From NCBI RefSeq assembly GCF_003123685.1, contig NZ_QCYJ01000103.1, positions 1 through 64,000 on the forward strand: 64,000 bases of DNA, read 5' to 3'. Origin of the DNA: Nocardia aurea (GTDB taxonomy: Bacteria > Actinomycetota > Actinomycetes > Mycobacteriales > Mycobacteriaceae). The notes below the pieces were generated by a model. The model made no database searches. It saw nothing but the letters and a program-made list of their open reading frames with translations, and was not told the origin of the DNA. The position numbers and the translations under genes are program-made. Every line of letters begins with the position of its first letter. Within the stretch, counting starts at the first letter, position 1. Below, piece after piece: positions 1 through 8,200 of the stretch.

Positions 1-1
1 G

Positions 2-85
2 GGAACTCATTTCCTGGGTTTTCTGACACTTGCCGCGGCACTGACCGGCTTCAAGAAACTCGCCAAGGCACGAGCAACCATGTGA
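2..85 (+). CDS. C-terminal end of an unidentified protein (partial)
   Basis: An open frame enters from the left edge and ends at TGA 83-85, giving 27 residues with a hydrophobic run (FLGFLTLAAALTG) followed by a basic tail. This looks like the last membrane segment and cytoplasmic tail of a longer protein whose start lies outside the window. Nothing in these residues identifies the family, and it could be a chance open frame. Confidence 0.35.
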   Translation, partial: GTHFLGFLTLAAALTGFKKLAKARATM

Positions 86-125
86 GACATCGTCTTAGAT
101 CTATTATTTGAATTAGCGATCTATT

Positions 126-1030
126 GTGGTGCTTGCCCGTCGACGGGCCGATCGCGGTCTTCGTCGCGGCGTTCACATCGCGATACTGATGGTCAACAGC
201 GGCATATTTGAAATAGACTGGGCGGCAGCGCAGTCCGTGCTGTCCTGTGCGACCGTGAACTGGCATCTCAACTTCGATGAAGCCGAACTATCGTCCGCGA
301 TCGCGGCGCCATGGTTCTTGTCGCATCGGCCGAGCTGGGCGATCCGGCCCAGCGGGTCACCGCGAAAGCGCCGAAAGCGCATACTCGGGGCGGCGGTGAC
401 CACGTCGGGTTCCAGGACCACGCGCACGCGGTGGCCGGATATTCGCCGGAACCGGGTCGAGGGCAGTACATTGCGGGGCGCGGACCGCGTACCCGTGTGC
501 GGGCTCGCTGGATCACGCGGTTCCGCTCGGCTGGTCGCTGGCACTCGGCGCGGTGGTGGTGCCGTCGTGGTTGCGCGGCGAATTCGACGCGGCGGCCCGC
601 GCTGGAAGCGCTGAGCGCCATCGTGTCACGCATGCGCAGTTCGTACCTGCGATGTTCGTGCGAATGCTCGAACTGCCGGAACAGATCGGGCGGTCGACCT
701 GTAGTCGCTGTCGATGGCAGCGCACGCCGCCGCGCCGTGCCCGATCGGTGTTGAAGAAGCGATGACCGAATGGGGGAGCCGATCCTGCACGAGTACTACG
801 CTAGCGAGAGAATCGCCTTCTGTGTCGTCGACTCGGCGACCCGGCCGCGGCACAAAGGGGCGGTCGGTATGGCGTTGATCGGTGTCCCACGGATCCTCGA
901 CGATGACGGCTGCGAGTGCCGAGCGCAGAGGTGGGCGTGGTGTGGTTCTCCGATGGGCCGATGTTCGAATACCACACCGAGTATGAGGTGAAACCGGGCT
1001 CGGACGTGCGCGAGAGGGTGATCAACTGGA
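126..1030 (+). pseudogene. Decayed FadD-type acyl-CoA synthetase
   Basis: Pieces of one acyl-CoA ligase can be read in order but in different frames. They are GLRRGVHIAILMVNSGIFEI and VNWHLNFDEAE (frame 3, about 150-290), VLVASAELGDPAQRV (frame 2, about 314-360), then DHAVPLGWSLALGAVVV and HRVTHAQFVPAMFVRMLELPEQ (frame 1, 511-690). Next come AAHAAAPCPIGVEEAMTEW (frame 3, about 717-775, preceded by an in-frame TAG), EPILHEYYASER (frame 2, 776 on) and VGVVWFSDGPMFEYHTEYE (frame 1, 930-990). These match the order of blocks in long-chain FadD enzymes as I know them. The P-loop segment and the C-terminal lysine domain are missing, and at least five frame changes are needed. An AT-rich island at 95-122 resembles the promoter islands of intact genes nearby. 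Confidence 0.85.
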
Positions 1031-1606
1031 GGCGTTCGGTTCGCGTGTTCGGTCGTCGGACCGGTCCTGCGCGTTGTCGTCGGATGCGGAATCGGGTCGG
1101 TAGCACAGCTTGATCAGTACCCCGGCGGCCGCCGTGCCGAGAGCGGCCGCGGCGACGGCGGGGCCGACGCCGGACCGTGTGCGGCCGAACATCCGGTCGA
1201 CCGACAGCGCGCCGTGGCCGAGACCGGCGAGTGCCACGGCGGCACCCGCGACGACACCGACGTACTCCCAGCCGCCTTTGAAGACGAAGAAGCCCTTGCC
1301 TCGGTGATCGGTGACCGCGGCGACCGACATCAGACCGACCGTCGCCGCCGCGGGCAGCGGATTCGCGAGTCCGAGTGCGAGTCCCATGCCCGCGGCGATC
1401 TCCGTGGCCGCAGCCATCCTGGCGTGTGCCGGAGCGGGCCGCAGGCCGAGCCCGTCGAACCAGCGGATGGTCCCTTCGAGGCCGCCGGGGCCGGCGACCT
1501 TGTTCCAGCCGTGCGCCACGAGCATCGGACCGAGGGTCGCGCGCAACACCAGCGCTGCGAGATCGCTCGACCGATCGGCGCCGATTCGGCGGAAGCGAGT
1601 GGTCAT
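1022..1606 (-). CDS. DoxX-family membrane protein
   Basis: The 194-residue product has four hydrophobic segments (roughly residues 14-35, 63-100, 112-132 and 146-166) and the DoxX-like opening in which LVLRATLGPMLVAHGWNK leads to a conserved glycine-rich helix pair. DoxX proteins are small integral membrane proteins of mostly unknown role; some are linked to quinone reduction or redox stress. The C-terminal 25 residues are acidic and hydrophilic. The gene is divergent from the ligase at 1726 and shares with it a promoter region containing a 17-bp palindrome. Its end touches the remnant of the FadD pseudogene. The family call is good; the function is open. Confidence 0.8.
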   Translation of the reverse strand: MTTRFRRIGADRSSDLAALVLRATLGPMLVAHGWNKVAGPGGLEGTIRWFDGLGLRPAPAHARMAAATEIAAGMGLALGLANPLPAAATVGLMSVAAVTDHRGKGFFVFKGGWEYVGVVAGAAVALAGLGHGALSVDRMFGRTRSGVGPAVAAAALGTAAAGVLIKLCYRPDSASDDNAQDRSDDRTREPNASS

Positions 1607-1664
1607 GGGCGTGCTCCTTGTCGATGGTGAGCAGGCTAGCTGATCGCAGCGCTGTTCGAATAAC

Positions 1665-1681
1665 AGTGAAATGATTTCACT
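1665..1681. promoter_or_regulatory. 17-bp perfect palindrome between divergent genes
   Basis: AGTGAAAT and ATTTCACT flank a single central G. The site lies 59 bp from the DoxX start and 45 bp from the ligase start, in the right place for an operator controlling both. The regulator is not identified. Confidence 0.6.
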
Positions 1682-1725
1682 ATATAGTTCCGAGGTGTCC
1701 CTGGTCGAGTGAAGGAAGGCTCGAA

Positions 1726-3294
1726 GTGTCTGGAAGTGCTGATCACGATCTCATCGACTCCGGCGAGCTTCATGCGGTGCAAGGGTTCTGGGACCTGATA
1801 ACGCGTCGCGCCGAATCGTCCGGTGACCGTCCGATCCTCTTCGATGAACGGGACCACTCCCTGACATTCGCCGAATTCCGGGATCAGGCAGAACGGGTCG
1901 CCGCGGCATTGCACGCGCAGGGCATCGGCCGGGACACGCGGGTCGCGTGGCAGTTGCCGACCCGGATCAGTACGGCGCTGGTGATGGCGGCGTTGGCCAG
2001 GCTCGGCGCGGTTCAGGCGCCGATCATCCCGATCTACCGCGAACGCGAGGTGTCCTCGGCGGTCGCCTCGTCGGCCGCCGAGGTAATCCTGGTTCCGGGG
2101 ATCTGGCGCGGCACCGATTACGTCGCGATGGCCGAAGGCCTGCCGTGGTCTCCGCGGATCCTCACGATCGGCGTGGACGCACCCGCGTCTCCGGACGTGT
2201 CCTCGCTGCCCCCGGTGACCGGTGTCGCGAAGGAGGTCCGATGGATCTATTTCACGTCGGGTTCCTCCGGGCTGCCCAAAGGAGTGCGGCACACCGACAG
2301 GTCGCTGCTCGCCGCTGCGCGGGGATTCGCCACACAAGGGCAATTGGGGCATGTGGCCGATGAGGTCGGCTCGATTCCCTTTCCGATCGCACACGTCGGC
2401 GGCGTTGTGTACCTGATGTCGATGTTGTCGGCCGGATTCCCCTCGGTGCTGCTAGAGGCGTTCGATCCGGCAACAGCCGTGCCGTTGTGGCGCAAGCACA
2501 AGGTGACGTTCACCGGCGGAAGCACAGTGTTCTACAACGCCCTGCTCTCCGAGCAACGGAAGCTGCCTGACGGCGAATCGCTCGTACCGAGCCTGCGTCT
2601 GCTCAAAGGTGGTGGCGCGCCCTGCCCGCCCAGCGTGTACACCGGTGTGCGCGACGAGATGAGGGTCACCGTCGCGCACGATTACGGCATGACCGAGGCG
2701 CCGATGATCTGCGTGGCCGCACCGGACGACAGCGATGAGCAGTTGGCGAATACCGAAGGCAAGCCCGTTCCGGGTCTGCGGGTGCGGGTCGTCGACGATA
2801 CGGGCCGGTCGGTGGTGGGCAGGGATGGCGAGATACAACTCGAAGGGGACACGTTGTTCGCCGGATACACCGATCCGGCGCAGACGGCCGAGGCGTTCAC
2901 CGCCGACGGGTGGTTCCGCACCGGCGACCTCGGCCATGTGCGCGCCGACGGGCACGTCGAGGTCACGGGCAGGCTCAAGGACGTGATCATTCGCAAGGGC
3001 GAGAACATCGGACCGGTCGAGGTGGAGTCGCTGATCGCCGGGCATGCGGCGATCGCGGAAGTCGCGGTGATCGGATTGCCCGACGAGGAGCGGGGCGAGC
3101 GGGTGTGCGCCGTGGTCACCTTGCGGCCCGGCGCGGCGGCTCCCGAACTCGCCGAACTCGCCGGGTATCTACGGCAGGCGGGTCTGATGGCGCAGAAGGT
3201 GCCCGAGCAACTCGAGGTGCTGGACGAACTGCCCAAGACCGGTATCGGAAAACTGGACAAGAAGGCGATCCGCCGCACCATCTCGTCCGACTGA
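1726..3294 (+). CDS. Acyl-CoA synthetase (AMP-forming ligase)
   Basis: The 522-residue protein belongs to the ANL superfamily and should activate a carboxylic acid to its CoA ester with ATP. The P-loop YFTSGSSGLPKGV is near residues 175-187, the GMTEAP motif near 320, the hinge region GRLKDVIIRKGEN around 420-435, and the C-terminal catalytic lysine in TGIGKLDKKA about ten residues from the end. The start is GTG at 1726 with GAAGGAAGG 6 bp upstream. Length and motifs are complete. The fatty-acid, cyclohexanecarboxylate and steroid-acid ligases of this family cannot be separated by eye. The gene is monocistronic, preceded by a palindromic site, and probably provides the entry step for the catabolic island. 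Confidence 0.85.
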   Translation: MSGSADHDLIDSGELHAVQGFWDLITRRAESSGDRPILFDERDHSLTFAEFRDQAERVAAALHAQGIGRDTRVAWQLPTRISTALVMAALARLGAVQAPIIPIYREREVSSAVASSAAEVILVPGIWRGTDYVAMAEGLPWSPRILTIGVDAPASPDVSSLPPVTGVAKEVRWIYFTSGSSGLPKGVRHTDRSLLAAARGFATQGQLGHVADEVGSIPFPIAHVGGVVYLMSMLSAGFPSVLLEAFDPATAVPLWRKHKVTFTGGSTVFYNALLSEQRKLPDGESLVPSLRLLKGGGAPCPPSVYTGVRDEMRVTVAHDYGMTEAPMICVAAPDDSDEQLANTEGKPVPGLRVRVVDDTGRSVVGRDGEIQLEGDTLFAGYTDPAQTAEAFTADGWFRTGDLGHVRADGHVEVTGRLKDVIIRKGENIGPVEVESLIAGHAAIAEVAVIGLPDEERGERVCAVVTLRPGAAAPELAELAGYLRQAGLMAQKVPEQLEVLDELPKTGIGKLDKKAIRRTISSD

Positions 3295-3382
3295 TTCGGT
3301 GTGCGCCGCAGGGGGTTCCGGCGTTGCCGCGGACTCACCGGAAGCCCGGCGGCCGAGACCCTCGACTCGCAAAGCCGAGTGA

Positions 3383-4261
3383 TCACGGGGCGACTCGGAT
3401 CATCCCTTCCTGCATGACGGTAGCGACCAGGGTGCCGTCGCGATGGAAGACCGAGCCGCGGCACAGTGCGCGTCCTGATCCGGCCCAGGTGCCCTCTTGT
3501 TCGTAGAGCAGCCAGTCGTCGACCTTGCACGGCGTGTGGAACCAGACGCTGTGATTGACCGTGGCGAACCGGAGATCGGGGTCCTCTGTTGTGATGCGGT
3601 GCGGGCCCAGTGCCGTGGAGAGCAGCAATACGTCGGTCAGGTAGGCGAGTGCGGCCGCGTGCATCGGGTCGTCGCCGGGGATGGGGCTGCGAGGGCGTAT
3701 CCACACCTGGTGCCACGGTGCGACCGCCGCGCCGCGCGCGCCTGCCACCCTCACCGGAGGGGTGGGAAAGCGATACTCCAGCAGGGTTGTTCGCTCGATG
3801 GCAGACAACCAGGCCAGAGTAGTGAGATCGTCGCCGAACATTCGGTCGGCCGGGAGGACCTTCTCCGGTGCGGGAGCCGACAATCGCGGCAGTTGGTAGG
3901 TAGGCCCCTGCTCGGGTTCCTGGAACGAGACCGTGCCGGTGAAGATGATGTGATCTCGCTGCCTCGCGCTGATCGACCGGGTGGTGTACGAGCCGCCGTC
4001 ATGACTGGGATGCACTCCATAGGTGACGGGGAGATCGCCGTAGCCGGGGCGCAGAAAGGTGCCCTGTAGGGAGTGGACGGATCTGCCGCCGGGAACGGTG
4101 GCCCACGCGGCCAGGACCGCCTGCCCCGCGGTGACGCCTCCCAACACCCTCGGTTCGGCCACGGGGCGTGCCGGACCGAGGAATTCGGCTCCACCGATCG
4201 GATGGATCGCCAGGATATCGGCCAATGAGAGTGGATCTGTCACGCGGGTCGTGTCGCTCAT
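3383..4261 (-). CDS. Acyl-CoA thioesterase II (TesB-type)
   Basis: The 292-residue protein is a tandem hot-dog thioesterase that would hydrolyse acyl-CoA to free acid and CoA. TesB landmarks are SLQGTFLRPG (N half), HSVWFH and DDWLLY (C half) and the final MQEGMIR. The catalytic Asp of E. coli TesB (in the LDHxxWFH motif) is read here as Asn (VNHSVWFH), whereas the conserved Gln of QEG is kept, so activity may be altered. I prefer ATG 4261 because AGAGGG lies 9 bp upstream; an in-frame ATG at 4306 lacks a site. It is divergent from the LLM oxidoreductase across an AT-rich promoter region. A second TesB is at 29503. Confidence 0.82.
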   Translation of the reverse strand: MSDTTRVTDPLSLADILAIHPIGGAEFLGPARPVAEPRVLGGVTAGQAVLAAWATVPGGRSVHSLQGTFLRPGYGDLPVTYGVHPSHDGGSYTTRSISARQRDHIIFTGTVSFQEPEQGPTYQLPRLSAPAPEKVLPADRMFGDDLTTLAWLSAIERTTLLEYRFPTPPVRVAGARGAAVAPWHQVWIRPRSPIPGDDPMHAAALAYLTDVLLLSTALGPHRITTEDPDLRFATVNHSVWFHTPCKVDDWLLYEQEGTWAGSGRALCRGSVFHRDGTLVATVMQEGMIRVAP

Positions 4262-4315
4262 CGTCGGTGGCCCTCTCTGGTCGGCGGACACGCCGGTGCT
4301 TGCCAAAAGGACACT

Positions 4316-4340
4316 ATCAGATTAAATATCTACCTATATG
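4316..4340. promoter_or_regulatory. AT-rich promoter or operator island
   Basis: An AT-only stretch in otherwise G+C-rich DNA lies between the divergent thioesterase and LLM genes, with AGAT and ATCT arms around TAAAT. It is one of the recurrent AT-rich islands of this locus. Confidence 0.4.
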
Positions 4341-4394
4341 ACTGTTCGATGCGGCACCTTGCCCGGACGCCGTCGCAGTCGTCGAGGAGGATCG

Positions 4395-5315
4395 ATGCGT
4401 TTCGCTGTGCTGTTTCCGATGCGGGCGGTCAAGCACTACGACCGGTGGCGGCTCGGCGGTGATCTCGCCGAGGTCGGCCGTATCGTGGAATCCGCCGGCT
4501 TCGACGGCTTCGCCATGAGCGAGCATCCGTTTCCTTCGAATGACTGGCTGGCCGAAGGCGGGCATCACGCTTTCGACCCGTTCGTTTCGCTGGCCTACAT
4601 CGGGGCGGCCACGCGGCGTCTACAGCTGATGACCTACGTGATGGTCGCGGGCTATCGCAACCCCTACCTGGCGGCCAAAGCGATCGCGTCGCTGGATGTG
4701 CTGTCCGGCGGACGCGCCGTCGTCGGGCTCGGCGCGGGCTATCTGCGACCCGAGTTCGAAGCGCTGGGCGCGGATTTCGTGCGCCGGGGCGCGATCGCGG
4801 AGGAGGCGGTCGAAGCGATGCGTGCCGCTTGGTCCGGTCGTGACCACGACGGTCCGTTCTTTCCCGCGCGCGGCCACCGGATGCTTCCGGATCCGGTGCG
4901 GGCGGGCGGCCCGCCGATCTGGATCGGCGGGAACAGCGCACCCGCGCGACGTCGTGCTGTCGCATCGGCCGAGGGCTGGATTCCGATGGGGGTGTCCACA
5001 GAGATTGCCGCGATGACCGGCACCCCGCCGTTGGAAAATGTCGCCCAGTTGGGTGCGCAGGTGCGTGTCATGCAAGAGCAGCGTGAGCGAGCGGACAGGC
5101 CGCCGTTGCACATCGCGTTCACCCCGTTCGAGGCCGATCTGCTGCGCGAGGGTGCCGAACGCTATGCCGACCTGGTGGCCACGCGTCTCCCGTCGTACGT
5201 CGAGGCGGGTATCGACACCATCGTGATCGAGCCGGTCAGCCGAAATCTGGACGAGTTCCGCCGGGACGTCGAGATTCTCGGCAAGACGCTGATCTCGACG
5301 CCTGTGGGGCGGTGA
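4395..5315 (+). CDS. LLM-class oxidoreductase, probably F420-dependent
   Basis: The 306-residue protein has the luciferase-like TIM-barrel fold: MRFAVLFPM at the N-terminus, GFDGFAMSEHPF, LMTYVMVAGYRNP, the SLDVLSGGRAVVGLGAGY segment and GGPPIWIGGNS. This pattern is typical of actinobacterial F420-linked LLM enzymes that reduce or oxidise small substrates. Members with FMN exist too, and cofactor choice is inferred from the lineage. The start is ATG 4395 after GAGGAGG; an upstream in-frame start at 4338 has no ribosome binding site. It leads a rightward group with SDR, GntR and SDR genes. A dehydrogenase or reductase role on a ring intermediate is possible. Confidence 0.78.
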   Translation: MRFAVLFPMRAVKHYDRWRLGGDLAEVGRIVESAGFDGFAMSEHPFPSNDWLAEGGHHAFDPFVSLAYIGAATRRLQLMTYVMVAGYRNPYLAAKAIASLDVLSGGRAVVGLGAGYLRPEFEALGADFVRRGAIAEEAVEAMRAAWSGRDHDGPFFPARGHRMLPDPVRAGGPPIWIGGNSAPARRRAVASAEGWIPMGVSTEIAAMTGTPPLENVAQLGAQVRVMQEQRERADRPPLHIAFTPFEADLLREGAERYADLVATRLPSYVEAGIDTIVIEPVSRNLDEFRRDVEILGKTLISTPVGR

Positions 5316-5356
5316 ACAGGGCGGACGTGAGGGCTGGGGATCCGTTCCCGGATGAG

Positions 5357-5391
5357 TATAATTAGTTAAATAAGTTAGATAATTGATATGA
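5357..5391 (+). promoter_or_regulatory. AT-rich promoter island upstream of SDR
   Basis: TATAAT at 5357-5362 is followed by about 28 bp of nearly pure A+T sequence ending 20 bp before the start codon. TATAAT fits a -10 element, and the rest could be operator sequence. No perfect dyad is visible. Confidence 0.4.
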
Positions 5392-5410
5392 GAGTCGAGG
5401 AATCCGCGAA

Positions 5411-6346
5411 ATGACACGTCTTCTCGAAGGCAAAGTGGCGCTCGTCACCGGTGCGGGCCATGGAATCGGCCGCGGGCACGCGATCGAACTCGCCGACCAC
5501 GGTGCCACCGTCGTGGTGAACGACCTGGGATCCAGTGTGTCGGGAGAAGGTGCGGGGCGTGACGCCGACGAAGTGGTGGACATCATCACCGCCCGTGGCG
5601 GCATCGCCATCGCTGATTACGGCGATGTCGGGGACGAACAGCAGGTCGAGGCGATGGTGGCGAGGGCGTTCGACGAGTTCGGCAGGCTCGACATACTGGT
5701 CAACAATGCCGGGATCGTGCGTGACAAGGCTATCTGGAACATGACCGTCGAGGATTTCGATCTCGTCATGCGCGTGCACGTCCGGGGAACATGGCTCACC
5801 AGCCGCGCCGCCGCCCGGCGCTGGCGTGAGCTCGCCAAGGGCAACGGCGGCACCGTGTACGGGCGGATCATCAACACCACCTCGGGCGCGGGCCTGTGGG
5901 GGAATTTCGGGCAGACCAACTACGCGACGGCCAAGGCCGCGATCGTCGGGTTGACGCAGACGCTGAATCTGGAGCTGGCCAAGATCGGGGTAACCGTCAA
6001 CGCGTTGAGTCCCACCGGCAGCACCCGGCTGTTCGGCACGATCAGCGGCGACGCGACGGCGCCGGAGTCGGAGTTGGAGTCGGACGAGCGTCCGGATGGT
6101 GCGTTCGATCCCAACGATCCGGCGACATCCTCTCCCGTGGTGGCATGGCTGGCTGGTCCGCGGGCGGGCCACATCAGCGGTCAGGTGGTCAGGGTCATCG
6201 GTGATGAACTGTCGATCATGCGATCCTGGACCAAGCATGCCCGCATCGGCAACGATCAGCAGCGCTGGGACGCGGTCTCTCTCGGTCCGCGGGCTGAGAC
6301 CGATCTCTTCGGCACACGCGCGTCGGGAATCCGCCCCGGCGCTTGA
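5411..6346 (+). CDS. SDR oxidoreductase, probable 3-hydroxyacyl-CoA dehydrogenase
   Basis: The 311-residue short-chain dehydrogenase has the NAD-binding TGAGHGIGRGHA at residues 13-24, the NNAG motif, catalytic Ser in NTTSGAGL and the YATAK Tyr/Lys pair. The insertion VVVNDLGSSVSGEG after beta-2 is characteristic of the group related to the dehydrogenase part of peroxisomal multifunctional enzyme type 2, which oxidises (3R)-hydroxyacyl-CoA. A C-terminal extension of about 60 residues follows the core. The ATG at 5411 lies 12 bp after GAGTCGAGG. It sits 95 bp after the LLM gene with its own AT-rich promoter, and a beta-oxidation role fits the context. Confidence 0.83.
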   Translation: MTRLLEGKVALVTGAGHGIGRGHAIELADHGATVVVNDLGSSVSGEGAGRDADEVVDIITARGGIAIADYGDVGDEQQVEAMVARAFDEFGRLDILVNNAGIVRDKAIWNMTVEDFDLVMRVHVRGTWLTSRAAARRWRELAKGNGGTVYGRIINTTSGAGLWGNFGQTNYATAKAAIVGLTQTLNLELAKIGVTVNALSPTGSTRLFGTISGDATAPESELESDERPDGAFDPNDPATSSPVVAWLAGPRAGHISGQVVRVIGDELSIMRSWTKHARIGNDQQRWDAVSLGPRAETDLFGTRASGIRPGA

Positions 6347-6503
6347 ATTGATTCGCCCTACGCGACGACGTCTCCAGATCGACGGTCGGTAGTCATCGGA
6401 GGGCATTTCGACGTATCACCGACAACAGGCTGTGGTGCGCGCGGTCGGAATCCCATCGGTGATAATAGTGGTATCAGTTAACCGAAAGCGCAAAGGGGAG
6501 TCG

Positions 6504-7265
6504 ATGTCCGCCATGCCAAGGTCGACCGTCGTTCGAGTGCCGAAGGCGGGCGAGATGGTCGCCGCCCATCTGCGTAGGCAGATCGTGACCGGTGAGCTGC
6601 GTGAGGGCGACGCCTTGAAGCCGGAAACCGAGCTCATGGAGCAGTTCGGAGTCTCCCGGCCCACCCTGCGCGAGGCCTTTCGGATCCTGGAGTCCGAGCA
6701 GGTCATTCAGATCCGGCGCGGCGCTCGTGGCGGGGCGCGCGTCATGCTGCCGGATATCGACGCGGCGGCGCGGTACGCGGGCACCTTGTTGCAGTACCGA
6801 AGGACGACCCTCGCCGATGTGCACGAAGCCCGAGTTCAACTGGAGTCGGCCGCGGTGGCGATCCTGGCCCGCAAACGTTCGGTGGCCGACCTTCGCAAAC
6901 TCGATGAGATGGTGGCCGAGGGTGAACGGGTACTCGACGATCCGGTTGCCTTCAGTCAGCGTTACGACCTGGAATTCCATCGTCTGCTGATGAGCCTCGC
7001 GGGTAATCAGACGATGATGGTTCTCCTCGACATCCTCTACTCGATCGTCGCCAGCCACGTCGAGAAATTCTTGCGCGAACACCGTGGTGACGTCGAGGTC
7101 GAATCCACGGTTCTGGCGGCGCATCGAGCGCACGTCAAACTGGCCCAGCTGATCCGGGACAAGGATGCGGACAAGGCGGTCGCATTTTGGCGCAAGCACC
7201 TGACGCAGGTCAAGGACTTCATGATCACGAATCCGGAGGAATCCGTGCTCGATGTACTGCAGTAG
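6504..7265 (+). CDS. GntR/FadR-family transcriptional regulator, copy 1
   Basis: The 253-residue regulator has an N-terminal winged helix (residues about 12-75, with VSRPTLREAFRILESE as the recognition region) and a C-terminal FCD ligand domain (from about 90, with EFHRLLMSLAGN). FCD members usually bind small organic acids or CoA-linked metabolites and repress catabolic genes. The start is ATG 6504 after AAGGGGAG. It is close to the regulator at 50190 (about three quarters identical by eye, including the C-terminal SVLDVL) and more distant from the one at 32837. Where its paralogue has LPSE, this copy has LKPE at the helix junction. It likely controls the surrounding catabolic genes. Confidence 0.88.
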   Translation: MSAMPRSTVVRVPKAGEMVAAHLRRQIVTGELREGDALKPETELMEQFGVSRPTLREAFRILESEQVIQIRRGARGGARVMLPDIDAAARYAGTLLQYRRTTLADVHEARVQLESAAVAILARKRSVADLRKLDEMVAEGERVLDDPVAFSQRYDLEFHRLLMSLAGNQTMMVLLDILYSIVASHVEKFLREHRGDVEVESTVLAAHRAHVKLAQLIRDKDADKAVAFWRKHLTQVKDFMITNPEESVLDVLQ

Positions 7266-7313
7266 CGGAACCGCCGACCGGGCACGCTGGTACAGCCCCT
7301 CTCATTGCAGTAG

Positions 7314-7323
7314 CATAATTATG
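7314..7323. promoter_or_regulatory. AT-rich palindrome CATAATTATG
   Basis: A perfect 10-bp palindrome lies 28 bp upstream of the GTG start of the next SDR and is embedded in a longer AT-rich island. Its position suggests an operator overlapping the promoter. Confidence 0.45.
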
Positions 7324-7350
7324 TAACTAATTGCGATGTTTGGAGGAGAT

Positions 7351-8121
7351 GTGGGACTGGCGAACAGTGTGGCGCTGGTGACCGGCGGTGCCGGTGGATT
7401 GGGTGAGGCCGTCGTGCGCAGGATCGTCGATGCCGGCGGATCGGTCGTCATCGCGGATCTGGCCGACGACCGCGCCGAGAAACTCGCCGACGAACTCGGT
7501 TCGAAGGTCGGGTACGTGCGCACCGATGTGACCGACGAGGCGAGTGTCCGCGCCGCCGTCGAGGCCGCCGCAGAGTTGGGAACGTTGCGGCACGCGGTGA
7601 TCGCGCACGGCGGATTCGGCGTTGCCGAGAAGGTGGTCGGCCGTGACGGATCGCCCTCGGGTCTCGACGGGTTCACCAAGACGGTCGATCTGTATCTCAC
7701 CGGAAGCTACAACGTGCTGCGGCTCGCGGCCGCAGCCATGGCCGAAAACGTCCTGGATGAGGACGGTCAGCGCGGCGCGGTGGTGATGACCGCCAGCATC
7801 GCCGCGTACGAGGGGCAGATCGGCCAGCTCGCCTACTCGGCCGCCAAAGCGGGTGTGGTCGGGATGACCATCGTGGCCGCGCGCGATCTCGGAGCCCTCG
7901 GCATCCGGGTGTGCACCGTCGCGCCGGGAACTATGCGCACGCCGATCATGGAGTCGGTCGGCGAGGAGGCGCTGAAGGCGTTCGCGGCCAACATCCCCAA
8001 TCCGCGCCGCCTCGGCAAGCCGGACGAATACGGCGCTCTGGTGCAACACATCCTGGAGAATCCGTACCTCAACGGTGAGACCATCCGGATCGACGGCGCG
8101 CAACGCTTCGGTCCGCGATAG
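7351..8121 (+). CDS. SDR oxidoreductase, 17-beta-HSD10 or 3-hydroxyacyl-CoA type
   Basis: The 256-residue SDR has TGGAGGLGEA near residues 11-20, the substrate Ser in MTASIAAYEG and YSAAK. The wording ANSVALVTGGAGGLG and the segment VCTVAPGTMRTPI resemble type II 3-hydroxyacyl-CoA dehydrogenases (HSD10 group), which oxidise L-3-hydroxyacyl-CoA and some steroid alcohols. I chose GTG 7351 because homologues start about seven residues before the Rossmann strand and because GGAGG lies just upstream; ATG 7336 has no ribosome binding site. The gene is followed by a strong bidirectional hairpin. Confidence 0.84.
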   Translation: MGLANSVALVTGGAGGLGEAVVRRIVDAGGSVVIADLADDRAEKLADELGSKVGYVRTDVTDEASVRAAVEAAAELGTLRHAVIAHGGFGVAEKVVGRDGSPSGLDGFTKTVDLYLTGSYNVLRLAAAAMAENVLDEDGQRGAVVMTASIAAYEGQIGQLAYSAAKAGVVGMTIVAARDLGALGIRVCTVAPGTMRTPIMESVGEEALKAFAANIPNPRRLGKPDEYGALVQHILENPYLNGETIRIDGAQRFGPR

Positions 8122-8145
8122 TCCGTCGTCGCGTCGCCTCGCGAC

Positions 8146-8180
8146 AACGTGGCCCCGGTGGTTTTTACCGGGGCCACGTT
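8146..8180. terminator. Bidirectional hairpin between convergent genes
   Basis: A perfect 14-bp stem (AACGTGGCCCCGGT with its complement) encloses a seven-base T-rich loop. It lies between the SDR stop at 8121 and the dehydrogenase stop at 8201, which point towards each other. Confidence 0.85.
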
Positions 8181-8200
8181 CGTCGTCGGGTCCTGATCGA

